Below, in pieces: positions 25,558 through 33,563 of a DNA stretch of 53,902 nucleotides. Position numbers and translations under genes: made by a program. Under the pieces are notes generated by a model, which had not been told where the DNA came from, did not search any database, and saw only the letters and a program-made list of their open reading frames with translations. This stretch comes from a virus, in IMG/VR virus record IMGVR_UViG_3300032296_000199, positions 1-53,902 of that record; one strand, given 5' to 3'. Position 1 is the first letter of the stretch. Each line of letters begins with the position of its first letter.

Positions 25558-27428
25558 CAGCAATCTCCATAAGTTGCTCCCGCTTTTGCTTCACATGCGA
25601 CAGGTAGCCCACTCGCCCATGTTGGCGGTTTGAACATGAGACCAGTTATGACCTCTAGGGCTATGTCAACCTTGTCTTCTTCTACAACCACGACTGCGGC
25701 ATCATGCACAGTCAATGCCACGCGATACTTATCATTGATCTCAACCATCTGAGTACCCACGATTATTCGCGCCAACGCTTGAACAATGTTCTCTACAACT
25801 CCACCACCCCAAATGGATATCTCGCCTCTGCGTGAGTCATAGACGATCTGCGACTTACCATCCTTCTCTGCTCTTCGTAGATTTGGGTATCGGATGCGCA
25901 AGTTATTAGGCAATATGATGCCTTCCGCGTCGTAGAACACACAACCATGTTGACCGAACGATAGTGGCTTATCAAACTTGTTGTTCATCATGTCCTCAAG
26001 CAGTTGATCAGCTTCATGCCATAGGTCAATGATCTTGTCATTCTTCTCTCGGTACACACCCACGATACGTTTACACTCATCCTCATCAAGCTTAACGCTG
26101 ACTGGCTGCGAGGTAGATAGCGTGTGTTGTAACTTCAACGCTCCAGTGCCGTAGCCCAATCCCAATATGCAAGTCTTACCCACAAACCTTTCAGTTGGAT
26201 CTTTCTTAGATATGGGGCGCTCGTAGATACTGGATGCAAACACAGAGTACACATCTTCACCATCTGCGAATTGTTTAACCACGTCATCTTGTCCCGCAAG
26301 CCACGCAAGCACGCGAGCCTCGATCTGCGATGAGTCAGAGTTAATTACTAGATAGCCCTCGGGCGGGATGATTCCCTTCTTCAAGGCTTTCTTTTTTACA
26401 TCACGGCTTGGCAAGTTCTGAAAGTTAATCTTGTCTGACCCCGACCATCTGCCAGTATGTGCGCCATAGTATTTCAGGGGGACAGGAATCATTCCTCTGT
26501 TGCGCTTGCCTATGTCGATGAAGCGTTGGATACGCTTTTCTTCTAGGGTTGACTTCGTGCCGAGACGTACTGCGCACAGGTGTTGGATAAAAGTATCTTC
26601 ATTCTCAGTTAACGCAATGAAGCCTTCATCCTTCTTGGCTAGTGCGGGTACTTCTTTGCCAGTCGTAGGACTATTCTTGAGTGGCACAGTCACACCGAAT
26701 CCTTCTAGCACCTTGGCAAACTTCTGATTGCTAGAGAGTTGCTTACGCACCTCCTCCTCAGTCGTGCATTCAAGCTTCTCCATCAGCGATGAGAGTAATT
26801 CGCTCTGCTCTTTGCGTAGATCGTCAAGGCGTTGCTGAAGTGTTTCTTCATCCACATAAAGCATGGGGTGAGTGAACATGCGCAAGGTCATGTCTATTAG
26901 TTTGAGTTCCTCCATCGGGAAACCTTTAGACATATTATTGAACAGTTGGTAAGTCAACGTGACATCGTTACGGCAATACTCTCCGTATTGCGCTAAGTCC
27001 TCGGGAGTAAAGTCCGAACGTGTCTTGTCGATAGCGGCAGTGACCTCTGTACCTTTCTCACCTATTCCATATCGGAGTGCGAGCTTGGCCAGAGAACCAC
27101 CGACCTCCACACCATGTATAGCTCTCGCCATACATAGCGTGTCTAAGTAAACCATTGGAGTGATACCAAAGTGCCACTTCAAGATCGCGCCATCAAACAA
27201 CGTGTTGTGGGCAAGCATCATGCTATTCTTCCAGTCGAATTGCTTCAGCCACTTGCGTGTTGCTTCGCGGTCTCCCGAGAACCATACTGGCTCACCAGCG
27301 TCAACCTGTACTGCAACCCCAATAACTTCAAACCGCGAGTCTCTGATGTACTCCTCCGTGGTCTGAGTTCTGAAGCCTAGGTCTTTGCTAGTGTAGTAAG
27401 TCTCAAAGTCAATGGTGATAAGGCTCAT
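25557..27428 (-). CDS. DNA polymerase, family A, with 3'-5' exonuclease domain
   Basis: 623 residues. The N-terminal exonuclease has DFETYY (Exo I) and MLAHNTLFDGAI (Exo II region). The polymerase domain has motif A DSSQIEARVLAWLAG near 363, motif B region KTCILGLGYGTGALK, and motif C as TVHDAAVVV near 574. Family A motif C usually reads HDE; here the acidic residue after HD is Ala, although the catalytic Asp is present. It is the phage replicative polymerase and sits in one operon with nuclease, helicase and primase genes. Confidence 0.9.
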   Translation of the reverse strand: MSLITIDFETYYTSKDLGFRTQTTEEYIRDSRFEVIGVAVQVDAGEPVWFSGDREATRKWLKQFDWKNSMMLAHNTLFDGAILKWHFGITPMVYLDTLCMARAIHGVEVGGSLAKLALRYGIGEKGTEVTAAIDKTRSDFTPEDLAQYGEYCRNDVTLTYQLFNNMSKGFPMEELKLIDMTLRMFTHPMLYVDEETLQQRLDDLRKEQSELLSSLMEKLECTTEEEVRKQLSSNQKFAKVLEGFGVTVPLKNSPTTGKEVPALAKKDEGFIALTENEDTFIQHLCAVRLGTKSTLEEKRIQRFIDIGKRNRGMIPVPLKYYGAHTGRWSGSDKINFQNLPSRDVKKKALKKGIIPPEGYLVINSDSSQIEARVLAWLAGQDDVVKQFADGEDVYSVFASSIYERPISKKDPTERFVGKTCILGLGYGTGALKLQHTLSTSQPVSVKLDEDECKRIVGVYREKNDKIIDLWHEADQLLEDMMNNKFDKPLSFGQHGCVFYDAEGIILPNNLRIRYPNLRRAEKDGKSQIVYDSRRGEISIWGGGVVENIVQALARIIVGTQMVEINDKYRVALTVHDAAVVVVEEDKVDIALEVITGLMFKPPTWASGLPVACEAKAGATYGDC

Positions 27429-27431
27429 TGA

Positions 27432-27917
27432 TTACTTAGTTGAGTTGATTTCGCGTGTCAGATACCATTGTGCTTTGCGTAAGTCTTCTAGCTTGTTACC
27501 TTTGTAGTCGGCTCTCGTAAGATACTTAATCACATTGCCAAGGTTGTAGTTCAGCTTCTTCGCTTCAATGAAGTCGATGGTCTCGATGCCACCTGTCGTG
27601 TAGTGCGTGGGATGATTTACAGAGTCAGGGGTAGCTGAAACTGTCATACGCTCGGGGGCTTCCATGCGAATCTTATCGGTAGGTTTAATGCGAACCTCTT
27701 CCAACAATGCCTTAAAACTTTTATCCGTGGTGAAGGTAGTTAAGGGAACCGCCGGGGTAGTTGGTAAGCGCCCAGTTGCCTTAAGCTTGTTCTTGATCAC
27801 GTACAAGTGTTTGATATCAATGCCTGTTGCAGAGGCGACCTCGGCATGTTTAGCGTCAGGGAACTTCTCATAGTAACGACGTGCTTTTTCGGTGAGAGTA
27901 AGTTTGCGTTTTGTCAT
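27432..27917 (-). CDS. HTH plus DUF3310 protein (T7 gp1.7-like nucleotide kinase family)
   Basis: 161 residues. The N-terminal ~50 residues (TEKARRYYEKFPDAKHAEVASATGI) look like a small helix-turn-helix. The C-terminal ~65 residues have VNHPTHYTTGGIETIDFIEA and GNVIKYLTRADYKGN followed by EDLRKAQWYL, the DUF3310 signature. In T7 a member of this family acts on thymidine nucleotides. A fusion of HTH and DUF3310 suggests a regulatory twist. The gene lies directly upstream of the polymerase. Confidence 0.75.
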   Translation of the reverse strand: MTKRKLTLTEKARRYYEKFPDAKHAEVASATGIDIKHLYVIKNKLKATGRLPTTPAVPLTTFTTDKSFKALLEEVRIKPTDKIRMEAPERMTVSATPDSVNHPTHYTTGGIETIDFIEAKKLNYNLGNVIKYLTRADYKGNKLEDLRKAQWYLTREINSTK

Positions 27918-27946
27918 ATAGACTTTCTTAATTAAGGTTAGGGATT

Positions 27947-27977
27947 GGTATAGTAAGGCTTAGTTTTTATTTGTCAA
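27947..27977 (-). promoter_or_regulatory. Candidate sigma70-like promoter upstream of the polymerase genes
   Basis: On the - strand TTGACA is followed after a longish 19-base spacer by TATACC. It overlaps the end of the 64-residue gene and lies 30 bases before the DUF3310 gene. The -35 and following AT-rich bases resemble those of the promoter at 23509-23536. Confidence 0.4.
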
Positions 27978-28154
27978 GTGGTTTTCTGAAATATTTTTTA
28001 TCCTTTCATAATATTGTTTAGGGAATGGGTCTTTCTTATCTAATAACTTTCTTAACCATTCAGCACCTCCAAGATGATTAAGAACAATCCATTGTCTATC
28101 TGACATTCGTACTTGCCTGCCGATTAGTGGCTCGGGCGGTTTAGGTCTTGGCAT
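27960..28154 (-). CDS. Small basic protein (64 residues), unknown
   Basis: The start ATG lies within the end of the Zn-finger-like gene (14-base overlap). The sequence MPRPKPPEPLIGRQVRMSDR is basic and Pro-rich, followed by WIVLNHLGGAEWLRKLLDKK, a compact helical region. It looks like a small DNA-binding or adaptor protein. No family recognised. Confidence 0.55.
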   Translation of the reverse strand: MPRPKPPEPLIGRQVRMSDRQWIVLNHLGGAEWLRKLLDKKDPFPKQYYERIKNISENHLTNKN

Positions 28155-28332
28155 GTTTCAGGTTCCTTGATGTTGTTCGGTTAGTCCAACACATAGCACA
28201 CACCCACTTGGATGGCGACATGTGTATGCCACCTTCAGGGGGCTTTGCTACTTCACACTTGCCACATAACTTGTAGCCGTGTAATGGTTGCTTACTACCT
28301 ATATCTAGTTGTTGTTTAACAAATCCGTTCAT
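28141..28332 (-). CDS. Small zinc-finger-like protein (63 residues)
   Basis: Starts at an ATG with AAGGAAA upstream. Two CxxC pairs (LCGKCE and VCAMCW) about 20 residues apart could hold one zinc ion, as in small phage zinc ribbons. It overlaps both neighbours by a few bases, so translation is coupled. The role is unknown. Confidence 0.6.
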   Translation of the reverse strand: MNGFVKQQLDIGSKQPLHGYKLCGKCEVAKPPEGGIHMSPSKWVCAMCWTNRTTSRNLKHAKT

Positions 28333-29273
28333 GGATTTCCTTTTCTTCTTGCGTGGGGCGCGATTGTTTTACTGCGGTAGTCAATGCCTGAGAAGTTTGC
28401 ATACTCAGCCAATGTCCTCGCCTTGCCTAGACCATAGATGCCAAGGTCAGCGTTGTGCTGTAGGAGTGCGGTCATCCTCGCCTTAGACTTGTTGTCTAGT
28501 TCCCACCATCGTTGGTTTCTTTCCTTGTCGGAGTTGGGAGACCAATGAACCTCTCGGTGTGTTGTAGCTACATCTCCTGTGCTATACAAGTGATAGATAG
28601 GCACATCCGTGGTGTGATAAATATCCCATCCATGTGTCCACGCACGCACCGAGAGAGTCTGCTCCTCGCCCTCAAAGTACAAGTGCGGGTCGTAAGGCAC
28701 TTCGTATACAAACCGCCCATGAGTGAAGATAAAACCTGCCGCCATGTGAAAGCCTTTCAGGGGTACATCACTTGTGCGAGATGAAGCGGTAAAAAGAATG
28801 ATCGTGTTCTCTTCTTTAAACTCAAAGTCATCGTTGACATAGTTATACAGAATCCCATCGGTAGTTCTCTCAGGTACAGGAACATCGTCAACCATCTTGA
28901 ATGGGTGTGGGTAATTGGATATAACAAACTTAGGCGACATCTGTGAGCAACGTGCTGCCGCTATGAGTAGTGTGTCATCCCACCCCTGATCAAATACCAT
29001 GTGAGAGTCGATCTGCATAAACCACGCCTCACCTGAGTAGAGTGACATGGCAAGGGAACGCGCCCAACAAGCACCTCTCGTATCGCGTACATCTATCCCA
29101 ACATACCTTACTTGGGATTTGATATCGTCAAACTTGAGTCGCCTTTCCGCAAAGTTTTGTTCTACTATTCCAAACCTCAACTCACTTGGGCGGCTAGCCT
29201 TTGCAAGCATGTCTCGTATGGTTTGTTCAAGTAGTCTGTCACAGTAGGATGCAACGCTAACAAAAATGGTCAT
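28329..29273 (-). CDS. GT-A glycosyltransferase, GlcNAc-transferase-like
   Basis: 314 residues from the ATG at 29273, preceded by AAGGGGA; a longer frame to 29315 overlaps the upstream gene and lacks this. MTIFVSVASYCDRLLEQTIRD is the usual N-terminus of the GlcNAc-type (PF11397-like) GT-A fold. FMQIDSHMVFDQGWDD near 87 supplies the metal-binding D-x-H, and FEGEEQTLSVRAWTHGWD a later conserved acidic segment. Substrate unknown: host surface sugar, phage DNA or virion protein are all possible. Starts in an ATGA overlap with the upstream small gene. Confidence 0.8.
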   Translation of the reverse strand: MTIFVSVASYCDRLLEQTIRDMLAKASRPSELRFGIVEQNFAERRLKFDDIKSQVRYVGIDVRDTRGACWARSLAMSLYSGEAWFMQIDSHMVFDQGWDDTLLIAAARCSQMSPKFVISNYPHPFKMVDDVPVPERTTDGILYNYVNDDFEFKEENTIILFTASSRTSDVPLKGFHMAAGFIFTHGRFVYEVPYDPHLYFEGEEQTLSVRAWTHGWDIYHTTDVPIYHLYSTGDVATTHREVHWSPNSDKERNQRWWELDNKSKARMTALLQHNADLGIYGLGKARTLAEYANFSGIDYRSKTIAPHARRKGNP

Positions 29274-29515
29274 GCTTGTCCCCTTGCTCGGATGGCTTTG
29301 GCAATATCTTGCCAATTTGCATATTGAGGGATGCGATGCGGTGTTGGTTCAGTCCCGCAAGCCACAACCACTTCATATTCTCCAATAGGCGTTTCAGCAA
29401 CTTTTGCACACGCCTCACGCTCTGCTGCTTCAACAAGGGCGGCAAAATGCTCGATGTCTCCATGCAAGGTCAGCCCATTGCCTTCAATCAGTTTAATAAT
29501 TTCATCTCTGTTCAT
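29270..29515 (-). CDS. Small phage protein ending AIRARGQA (81 residues)
   Basis: Contains AAEREACAKVAE and ends AIRARGQA, a helix pair very common in small phage accessory proteins. Its last 30 bases are identical to those of the 76-residue gene at 29820-30050, and both overlap the next start codon by ATGA. Function unknown. Confidence 0.6.
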   Translation of the reverse strand: MNRDEIIKLIEGNGLTLHGDIEHFAALVEAAEREACAKVAETPIGEYEVVVACGTEPTPHRIPQYANWQDIAKAIRARGQA

Positions 29516-29799
29516 TTAAAACTTCCGGTAGCTTTGTGTATTGCTGCCTTTGCAGCCAGATACCCAGTTGTGTAGTCTCCGGGCAGGCTTGGCTCTGGCA
29601 CTTGCCGCATCAGCCATTGCAGTGATTCAAGTAACTCAGGTGCAGCAGCAGCTAACTTTGCGTTCGCCTCACGGTTATCAGGCAGTCGCTTGTCATGGTG
29701 CGCTGCGAGTATTGGGGCGTAGCCACCTGTGTAGCCTTTTGCGCTTTCGGGGCGTATTGCCCCGCCTACTGCCCTCCACGGGCCGGGTGTTGGTTTCAT
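29512..29799 (-). CDS. Small phage protein with TPGPWR and AAPELLE motifs (95 residues)
   Basis: The ATG at 29799 has an excellent GAAGGAG seven bases upstream; an in-frame ATG at 29823 overlapping the upstream stop would add eight residues. MKPTPGPWRAVGG and NAKLAAAAPELLESLQWL are hallmarks of a very common phage accessory protein family with no firm function. Confidence 0.65.
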   Translation of the reverse strand: MKPTPGPWRAVGGAIRPESAKGYTGGYAPILAAHHDKRLPDNREANAKLAAAAPELLESLQWLMRQVPEPSLPGDYTTGYLAAKAAIHKATGSFK

Positions 29800-29819
29800 A
29801 CTTTCTCCTTCGGCTTTAG

Positions 29820-30050
29820 TCATGCTTGTCCCCTTGCTCGGATGGCTTCAACGCAACGATATGCGTAACCACCCTCCCACCCATCCTCTGTCGCAATCTC
29901 ATCACACACCTTTGCACACGCCTCACGCTCTTGCTCAATGGCTAAGTTGACCAATGCCACCAAGTGCGGAGTTGATACAGTCCACGTTGTGTAGTGCTTG
30001 TTCTCTTGGATTACCTTGTACAGTGCATCTAGGATTTCATCTTGTGTCAT
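29820..30050 (-). CDS. Small phage protein ending AIRARGQA (76 residues)
   Basis: A paralogue in layout of the 81-residue gene downstream: EQEREACAKVCDEIA in the middle and AIRARGQA at the end. It starts in an ATGA overlap with the 49-residue gene. Function unknown. Confidence 0.6.
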   Translation of the reverse strand: MTQDEILDALYKVIQENKHYTTWTVSTPHLVALVNLAIEQEREACAKVCDEIATEDGWEGGYAYRCVEAIRARGQA

Positions 30051-30196
30051 TTCTTCATCCCCCTAACAAAAGCGGCAAAGCTCGCGGCAGTATCGCCAAG
30101 AGACTTCATCGCATCAAACTCTCGCGCTACCTCTTCTAAGACTTTATTACGCTCTTCTGTTGGGTTGATGTAGTCTTGAATATCATCGTCATCCAT
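30047..30196 (-). CDS. Acidic small protein (49 residues)
   Basis: Starts at an ATG with AAAGGAG upstream; begins MDDDDIQDYINPTEERNKVL and continues as one amphipathic helix ending FVRGMKK. Its stop overlaps the start of the 76-residue gene by ATGA. Tightly packed between neighbours, it fits the coupled small-gene pattern. Unknown function. Confidence 0.6.
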   Translation of the reverse strand: MDDDDIQDYINPTEERNKVLEEVAREFDAMKSLGDTAASFAAFVRGMKK

Positions 30197-30350
30197 TATT
30201 TTTCTCCTTTCGGTATTTCAATACTTCTTCTAGTAGTTTTTCCATTTGGTCAGCCGCCATTAAATGAAATGGACTGATTGGCTTGTGACTTGCCATTGAA
30301 CGCATCATGCCTATAGTTGTTCTTGCAGTTGTTTCACTCAGTTTTGCCAT
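30189..30350 (-). CDS. Small helical protein (53 residues)
   Basis: ATG at 30350 follows AAGGAG with 7 bases spacing (an ATG one codon earlier is possible). Reads MAKLSETTARTTIGMMRSMA, then FHLMAADQMEKLLEEVLKY, and ends RKEKNNG. It overlaps both neighbours by 8 to 17 bases. Unknown function. Confidence 0.6.
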   Translation of the reverse strand: MAKLSETTARTTIGMMRSMASHKPISPFHLMAADQMEKLLEEVLKYRKEKNNG

Positions 30351-30594
30351 CATCCTTCTCCTTAAGTTGCAACTTTAGCCTTAGTATTCGGTTCTCATGA
30401 AGTGCGGTTTGCACCATCTCTAAGTGCTCTTTATGGCGAGACTCCATTACTTTGACAAGCTTCTGAAAATCGTTATCCCATGCGCTCATCTTGTCTGACA
30501 AAAGCTTGGCGTGATACCAAACGTATTCATCAGTGATACCTTCCACAGTAACGCTATCTTTGATTTCAAATGGTTTAGATTCTTCATTAGTCAT
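30334..30594 (-). CDS. Small coiled-coil protein (86 residues)
   Basis: Starts in an ATGA overlap with the gene upstream. The C-terminal half is a predicted coiled coil (KLVKVMESRHKEHLEMVQTA followed by a Leu-rich helix) ending in a charged tail. No enzyme motif. Its end overlaps the next gene by 17 bases. Confidence 0.6.
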   Translation of the reverse strand: MTNEESKPFEIKDSVTVEGITDEYVWYHAKLLSDKMSAWDNDFQKLVKVMESRHKEHLEMVQTALHENRILRLKLQLKEKDDGKTE

Positions 30595-30770
30595 ACAGGT
30601 GCATCCTCATAGTTTTCGGGGTTGAAAGGTAATTTGTATAGGGGTTCATGGTCGGGCGGTTGGTTGGGGAAAGGCCAAACTACTCCAGTACATCCAACAC
30701 CACTTTCTTGATCTTCATGTAGGCTTCCGCTTTCGTGTACGGCATGGCTAGTATGTTGTCTATTTCGCAT
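30591..30770 (-). CDS. Overlapping small ORF (59 residues)
   Basis: This frame starts at an ATG inside the 58-residue gene (91-base overlap in another frame) and ends in an ATGA junction with the coiled-coil gene. The unique half has VVWPFPNQPPDHEPLYKLPF, which reads like a real conserved phage motif rather than a chance frame. The overlapping half is His/Ser-rich and may have been overprinted. If translation begins later, only the unique part is made. Confidence 0.45.
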   Translation of the reverse strand: MRNRQHTSHAVHESGSLHEDQESGVGCTGVVWPFPNQPPDHEPLYKLPFNPENYEDAPV

Positions 30771-30856
30771 AGTGCCTCGTAGTATTCTGTTGCATGCATT
30801 GCATGTTGAAGTTTATTTTCATCTTCGGGGTATTCAAATTCAAGTACGGCTTTCAT
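30680..30856 (-). CDS. Small helical protein (58 residues)
   Basis: Starts at an ATG overlapping the stop of the 55-residue gene. MKAVLEFEYPEDENKLQHAM followed by EYYEALCEIDNILAMPYTKA resembles small phage proteins of unknown function that pair with nearby nucleases. Ends VVLDVLE. Confidence 0.65.
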   Translation of the reverse strand: MKAVLEFEYPEDENKLQHAMHATEYYEALCEIDNILAMPYTKAEAYMKIKKVVLDVLE

Positions 30857-31020
30857 TGACGTTTCTCACTTGGGGGTGTCCACCCAAACTTACGCCATGT
30901 ATCTTGTACATTGGTTAGATTGGCGGGAACGTAAATAAATCTTGGGTCTAGCAAGCTTGGGCGCACAGGCTTTTGTAGTTTCTGCGCGGGTATAGAGACC
31001 AGTTTCTTGTTGGTGTTCAT
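30853..31020 (-). CDS. Small phage protein with RFIYVPA and FGWTPPSE motifs (55 residues)
   Basis: The start overlaps the VRR-NUC stop (ATGA). DPRFIYVPANLTNVQDTWRK then FGWTPPSEKR is a pattern I recall from many phages of proteobacteria, always small and uncharacterised. The tight coupling with VRR-NUC is notable. Confidence 0.65.
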   Translation of the reverse strand: MNTNKKLVSIPAQKLQKPVRPSLLDPRFIYVPANLTNVQDTWRKFGWTPPSEKRQ

Positions 31021-31313
31021 TTGATAAATCCATCCATTAAAAGTTGTAAATGATGTACGTTGTTTTCATCGATGATCAATGCTAAGCCTCCCGCGATCTC
31101 GATAGAATTTAAATTATGAAGTTGCAAAGCCGTTGGCTTACCACCATTGGCTTTGCATTCGATGCCTACAAAGTGTCCCTTGTAACAACATAGAATGTCA
31201 GGGATGCCTGAATGACCAAACCCCGAGGCGACAGGCATAGCGTGGTATGCGCCCATCTTCTTGAGCGTTTCAATTACCTTCTTCTTTACCTTCTTCTCGG
31301 GCGTATCAGCCAT
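31017..31313 (-). CDS. VRR-NUC domain nuclease
   Basis: 98 residues, the usual size of stand-alone phage VRR-NUC proteins. SGIPDILCCYKGHFVGIECK supplies the PD...ExK catalytic core, followed by a Gln-containing helix (PTALQLHNLNSI). It probably cuts branched or flapped DNA in replication or recombination. Lies next to small accessory genes downstream of the MoxR/VWA module. Confidence 0.85.
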   Translation of the reverse strand: MADTPEKKVKKKVIETLKKMGAYHAMPVASGFGHSGIPDILCCYKGHFVGIECKANGGKPTALQLHNLNSIEIAGGLALIIDENNVHHLQLLMDGFIK

Positions 31314-31318
31314 ATCAG

Positions 31319-31669
31319 TTACTCCTTATGTCCATATAGACTCTTGACAAATTGATTGTCCAAGACAAGTATGTATAGGTTCTTGGTTACTTGCCAACCT
31401 ATATCATCTAGTCTTAGGTCTTGATGATTGATATACACAGTCGTATTATCAGACTCCCACTCCTCCAGTATATTAGGAGGGAATGCGTGAATCATTGATA
31501 TTAAAGCTTTGATCTGATCAGGCAAGGTATCCTCATCGAATATTCTTACATGGTTCTTCGCTACCACAACTGCGTATTCATTGTCTCTGACCCACATAGC
31601 TACCCTACTGCTTCCGCTAAGAGTTCTATGAGCGACAGGTGTTAGTTCACTATTGATATCATGGAGCAT
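31319..31669 (-). CDS. Unknown protein (116 residues)
   Basis: Overlaps the 309-residue gene by 11 bases. Sequence is mixed alpha/beta (SSRVAMWVRDNEYAVVVAKN, VRIFDEDTLPDQIKALISMI) without recognised motif. Its position after the 309- and 320-residue genes suggests it belongs with that block. Confidence 0.5.
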   Translation of the reverse strand: MLHDINSELTPVAHRTLSGSSRVAMWVRDNEYAVVVAKNHVRIFDEDTLPDQIKALISMIHAFPPNILEEWESDNTTVYINHQDLRLDDIGWQVTKNLYILVLDNQFVKSLYGHKE

Positions 31670-32588
31670 GCTTGGGCAACAGTACTACAAGTTTGTTGTT
31701 TGAATGCCCTACTGCAAAGTCCATGTCGTCAAAGTAATGGTCTGTGTATTTAACACCAATCTCATTGTCTTTATCGAAATATCTATTCTGACTTTCCATG
31801 TATGAGCGAATCATTGCGACAGTCGGTGCATGCTCAGTTTCTTTCAGACTAGCATACCGTGTCAGGGGTGACTGAAACTGATACCCAAGCTTGCCAGTAT
31901 TTGAATCCATTCCGGTCACAAAGTCTGCCACATAGTACCCCCTTACAGAGTCGCTTTTGTATCTATCGTTTTCTATGAATATCATAGTACATCCAAGCTT
32001 GAAACGATCTGCCGTTGCTTGACTGCCTTTGACAGATTCAGAAGCTTTCATGTAGTTATCATATATCTTCTGATAGTCAGGGATGTGCTGATGTACAGAC
32101 ATGTCATCAATACCCAATATAGCCTTGAGTGCATCCAATGCCTGAGTCCCACTAATACCAATGTTCGGTGCTCTCTCGTTTGTTATCTCAGCTATTGCAT
32201 GATAGATAGCACTATTGAACATCTCCATTGCCTTGGCTTCTGTGGGTTGTTCTTTGTTCTTCTTGATAGTGCGAATCAGATTGGGTAGCTTTTCAGAATC
32301 CCTTGCGCCATTACCTGACCATTTGCTAGACCTATCTTTGCTGATGATGCTTGGCATGTCGGCAACATAGACAGGCTTGCCATTACTTGTATTCACACTC
32401 AGTTCGCCAATCCTCATGCCGTTGGGCATCTCAAGCGTGATACCTCTGTTGTGAAAGTTATCTCCATCGAAACTAACTCGCGTGTTGAATTCATGGCAGA
32501 ACTCCCGCGCAAATTTCTCCAAGTGTAAGTTGTTAGACAGAAGTCTATGGGCTTTCCACGCATCGCCATATACAGATACTATTTCCAT
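31659..32588 (-). CDS. Unknown protein of the MoxR/VWA neighbourhood (309 residues)
   Basis: Begins after AGGAGAAAG. Mixed alpha/beta with no recognised catalytic motif. Segments such as GITLEMPNGMRIGELSVN and YYVADFVTGMDSNTGKLGYQ suggest beta strands, and the C-terminus has VKYTDHYFDDMDFAVGHSN. It is co-oriented with, and immediately downstream of, the 320-residue and VWA genes. Could be an associated substrate or virion or host-takeover factor; this is only inference. Confidence 0.55.
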   Translation of the reverse strand: MEIVSVYGDAWKAHRLLSNNLHLEKFAREFCHEFNTRVSFDGDNFHNRGITLEMPNGMRIGELSVNTSNGKPVYVADMPSIISKDRSSKWSGNGARDSEKLPNLIRTIKKNKEQPTEAKAMEMFNSAIYHAIAEITNERAPNIGISGTQALDALKAILGIDDMSVHQHIPDYQKIYDNYMKASESVKGSQATADRFKLGCTMIFIENDRYKSDSVRGYYVADFVTGMDSNTGKLGYQFQSPLTRYASLKETEHAPTVAMIRSYMESQNRYFDKDNEIGVKYTDHYFDDMDFAVGHSNNKLVVLLPKHAP

Positions 32589-32604
32589 GATTACTTTCTC
32601 CTAG

Positions 32605-33561
32605 TTAAATACGAATGAATCGGTTGTCACATTGATCGATGATGATGTAGCCCCATTTGGATGTTGGAAACTTCTCACCAATAGGTAACTCTTTTAGGAT
32701 TGCGGCATTGTCACAACCCACTAATACAATATCTCTCATATCCTCCTTGATTCTTCTGTCGAGTGTTAATTTATAGTGTCCATCGAACGACCTTATGATC
32801 TGTCGCATTGCATTCTCGGTGTCGTCAGATTTAAATATGGTATTCAATAAATGACGATGACTGTGATAGTGATGACCCTCACCCGCGATAGAGAATACGA
32901 TTGCCGCATCAACAAACTTTTTCTCTCGCACCAATTTAACAAACAGTCCTTCATCAAGTGCGTCAAGACAACCCTCTTGCTCATACAAGTCTTTAAACAC
33001 CTCCAGTATGCCCATCGGGGTCATTGGCTCAATGAACTTCATCGCCATCGTTTGAAACTCTGCAAACTCTTTGAGTGTCTCGTTGGCTTTCTTCTTGTCA
33101 ATGTCTCTCTTAAAAAACTTATATGGCGTAACTGCCTCTCCTGTTTTCATGTCGATACGCAATCCCTTGAATACTGGATGCATCTTTGTATTGGTGTAAT
33201 ACACCACACCACCACGCCCACCATCCTGATGGATGTACCCACGAATCGCTTGTGACATGAACATACAGTCACCCTGTCCTGAAAAGTTAACTACCTCGAA
33301 TGAGTTGTCAGGATGTATCGTCAGCAAGTGTCGCTTGTAATTCCATGTATCCAAAGATGTGTCCTTCTCTACAATCTTCTTGGACATATCAGGATGGGTA
33401 TAGTAAATGTCAATGCGATCACCCCTGAGTCTGAAGTGCCTGTCAGAGTATCGCCTTGCGCCTAAGTTGTATGCGCCATTTGAATCCCTGTATGGCTTTG
33501 CCGTCTTTGCGTACTCAATGAGTGCGTTGTAACTAACATTTTGTATATCGTAGAATGCCAT
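32605..33561 (-). CDS. Unknown protein of the MoxR/VWA neighbourhood (318 residues)
   Basis: ATG at 33561 follows GGAG; upstream TTG at 33567 is in frame but would precede this signal. Contains FSGQGDCMFMSQAIRGY, HPVFKGLRIDMKTGEAV and GEGHHYHSHRHLLNTIF. The His cluster in the last might bind metal. No named family recognised. Starts four bases from the VWA gene's stop, so the two are very likely translated together. Confidence 0.55.
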   Translation of the reverse strand: MAFYDIQNVSYNALIEYAKTAKPYRDSNGAYNLGARRYSDRHFRLRGDRIDIYYTHPDMSKKIVEKDTSLDTWNYKRHLLTIHPDNSFEVVNFSGQGDCMFMSQAIRGYIHQDGGRGGVVYYTNTKMHPVFKGLRIDMKTGEAVTPYKFFKRDIDKKKANETLKEFAEFQTMAMKFIEPMTPMGILEVFKDLYEQEGCLDALDEGLFVKLVREKKFVDAAIVFSIAGEGHHYHSHRHLLNTIFKSDDTENAMRQIIRSFDGHYKLTLDRRIKEDMRDIVLVGCDNAAILKELPIGEKFPTSKWGYIIIDQCDNRFIRI

Positions 33562-33563
33562 TA

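Larger units (their letters stand above)
29269..29848 (-). repeat. Pair of identical 30-bp repeats covering a gene end, RBS and next start
   Basis: Copies at 29269-29298 and 29819-29848 are identical over 30 bp and lie 550 bp apart. Each contains, on the - strand, the last codons (AIRARGQA), an AAGGGGA ribosome binding site and an ATGA stop-start overlap. They probably record duplication of a small-gene cassette. Confidence 0.85.
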
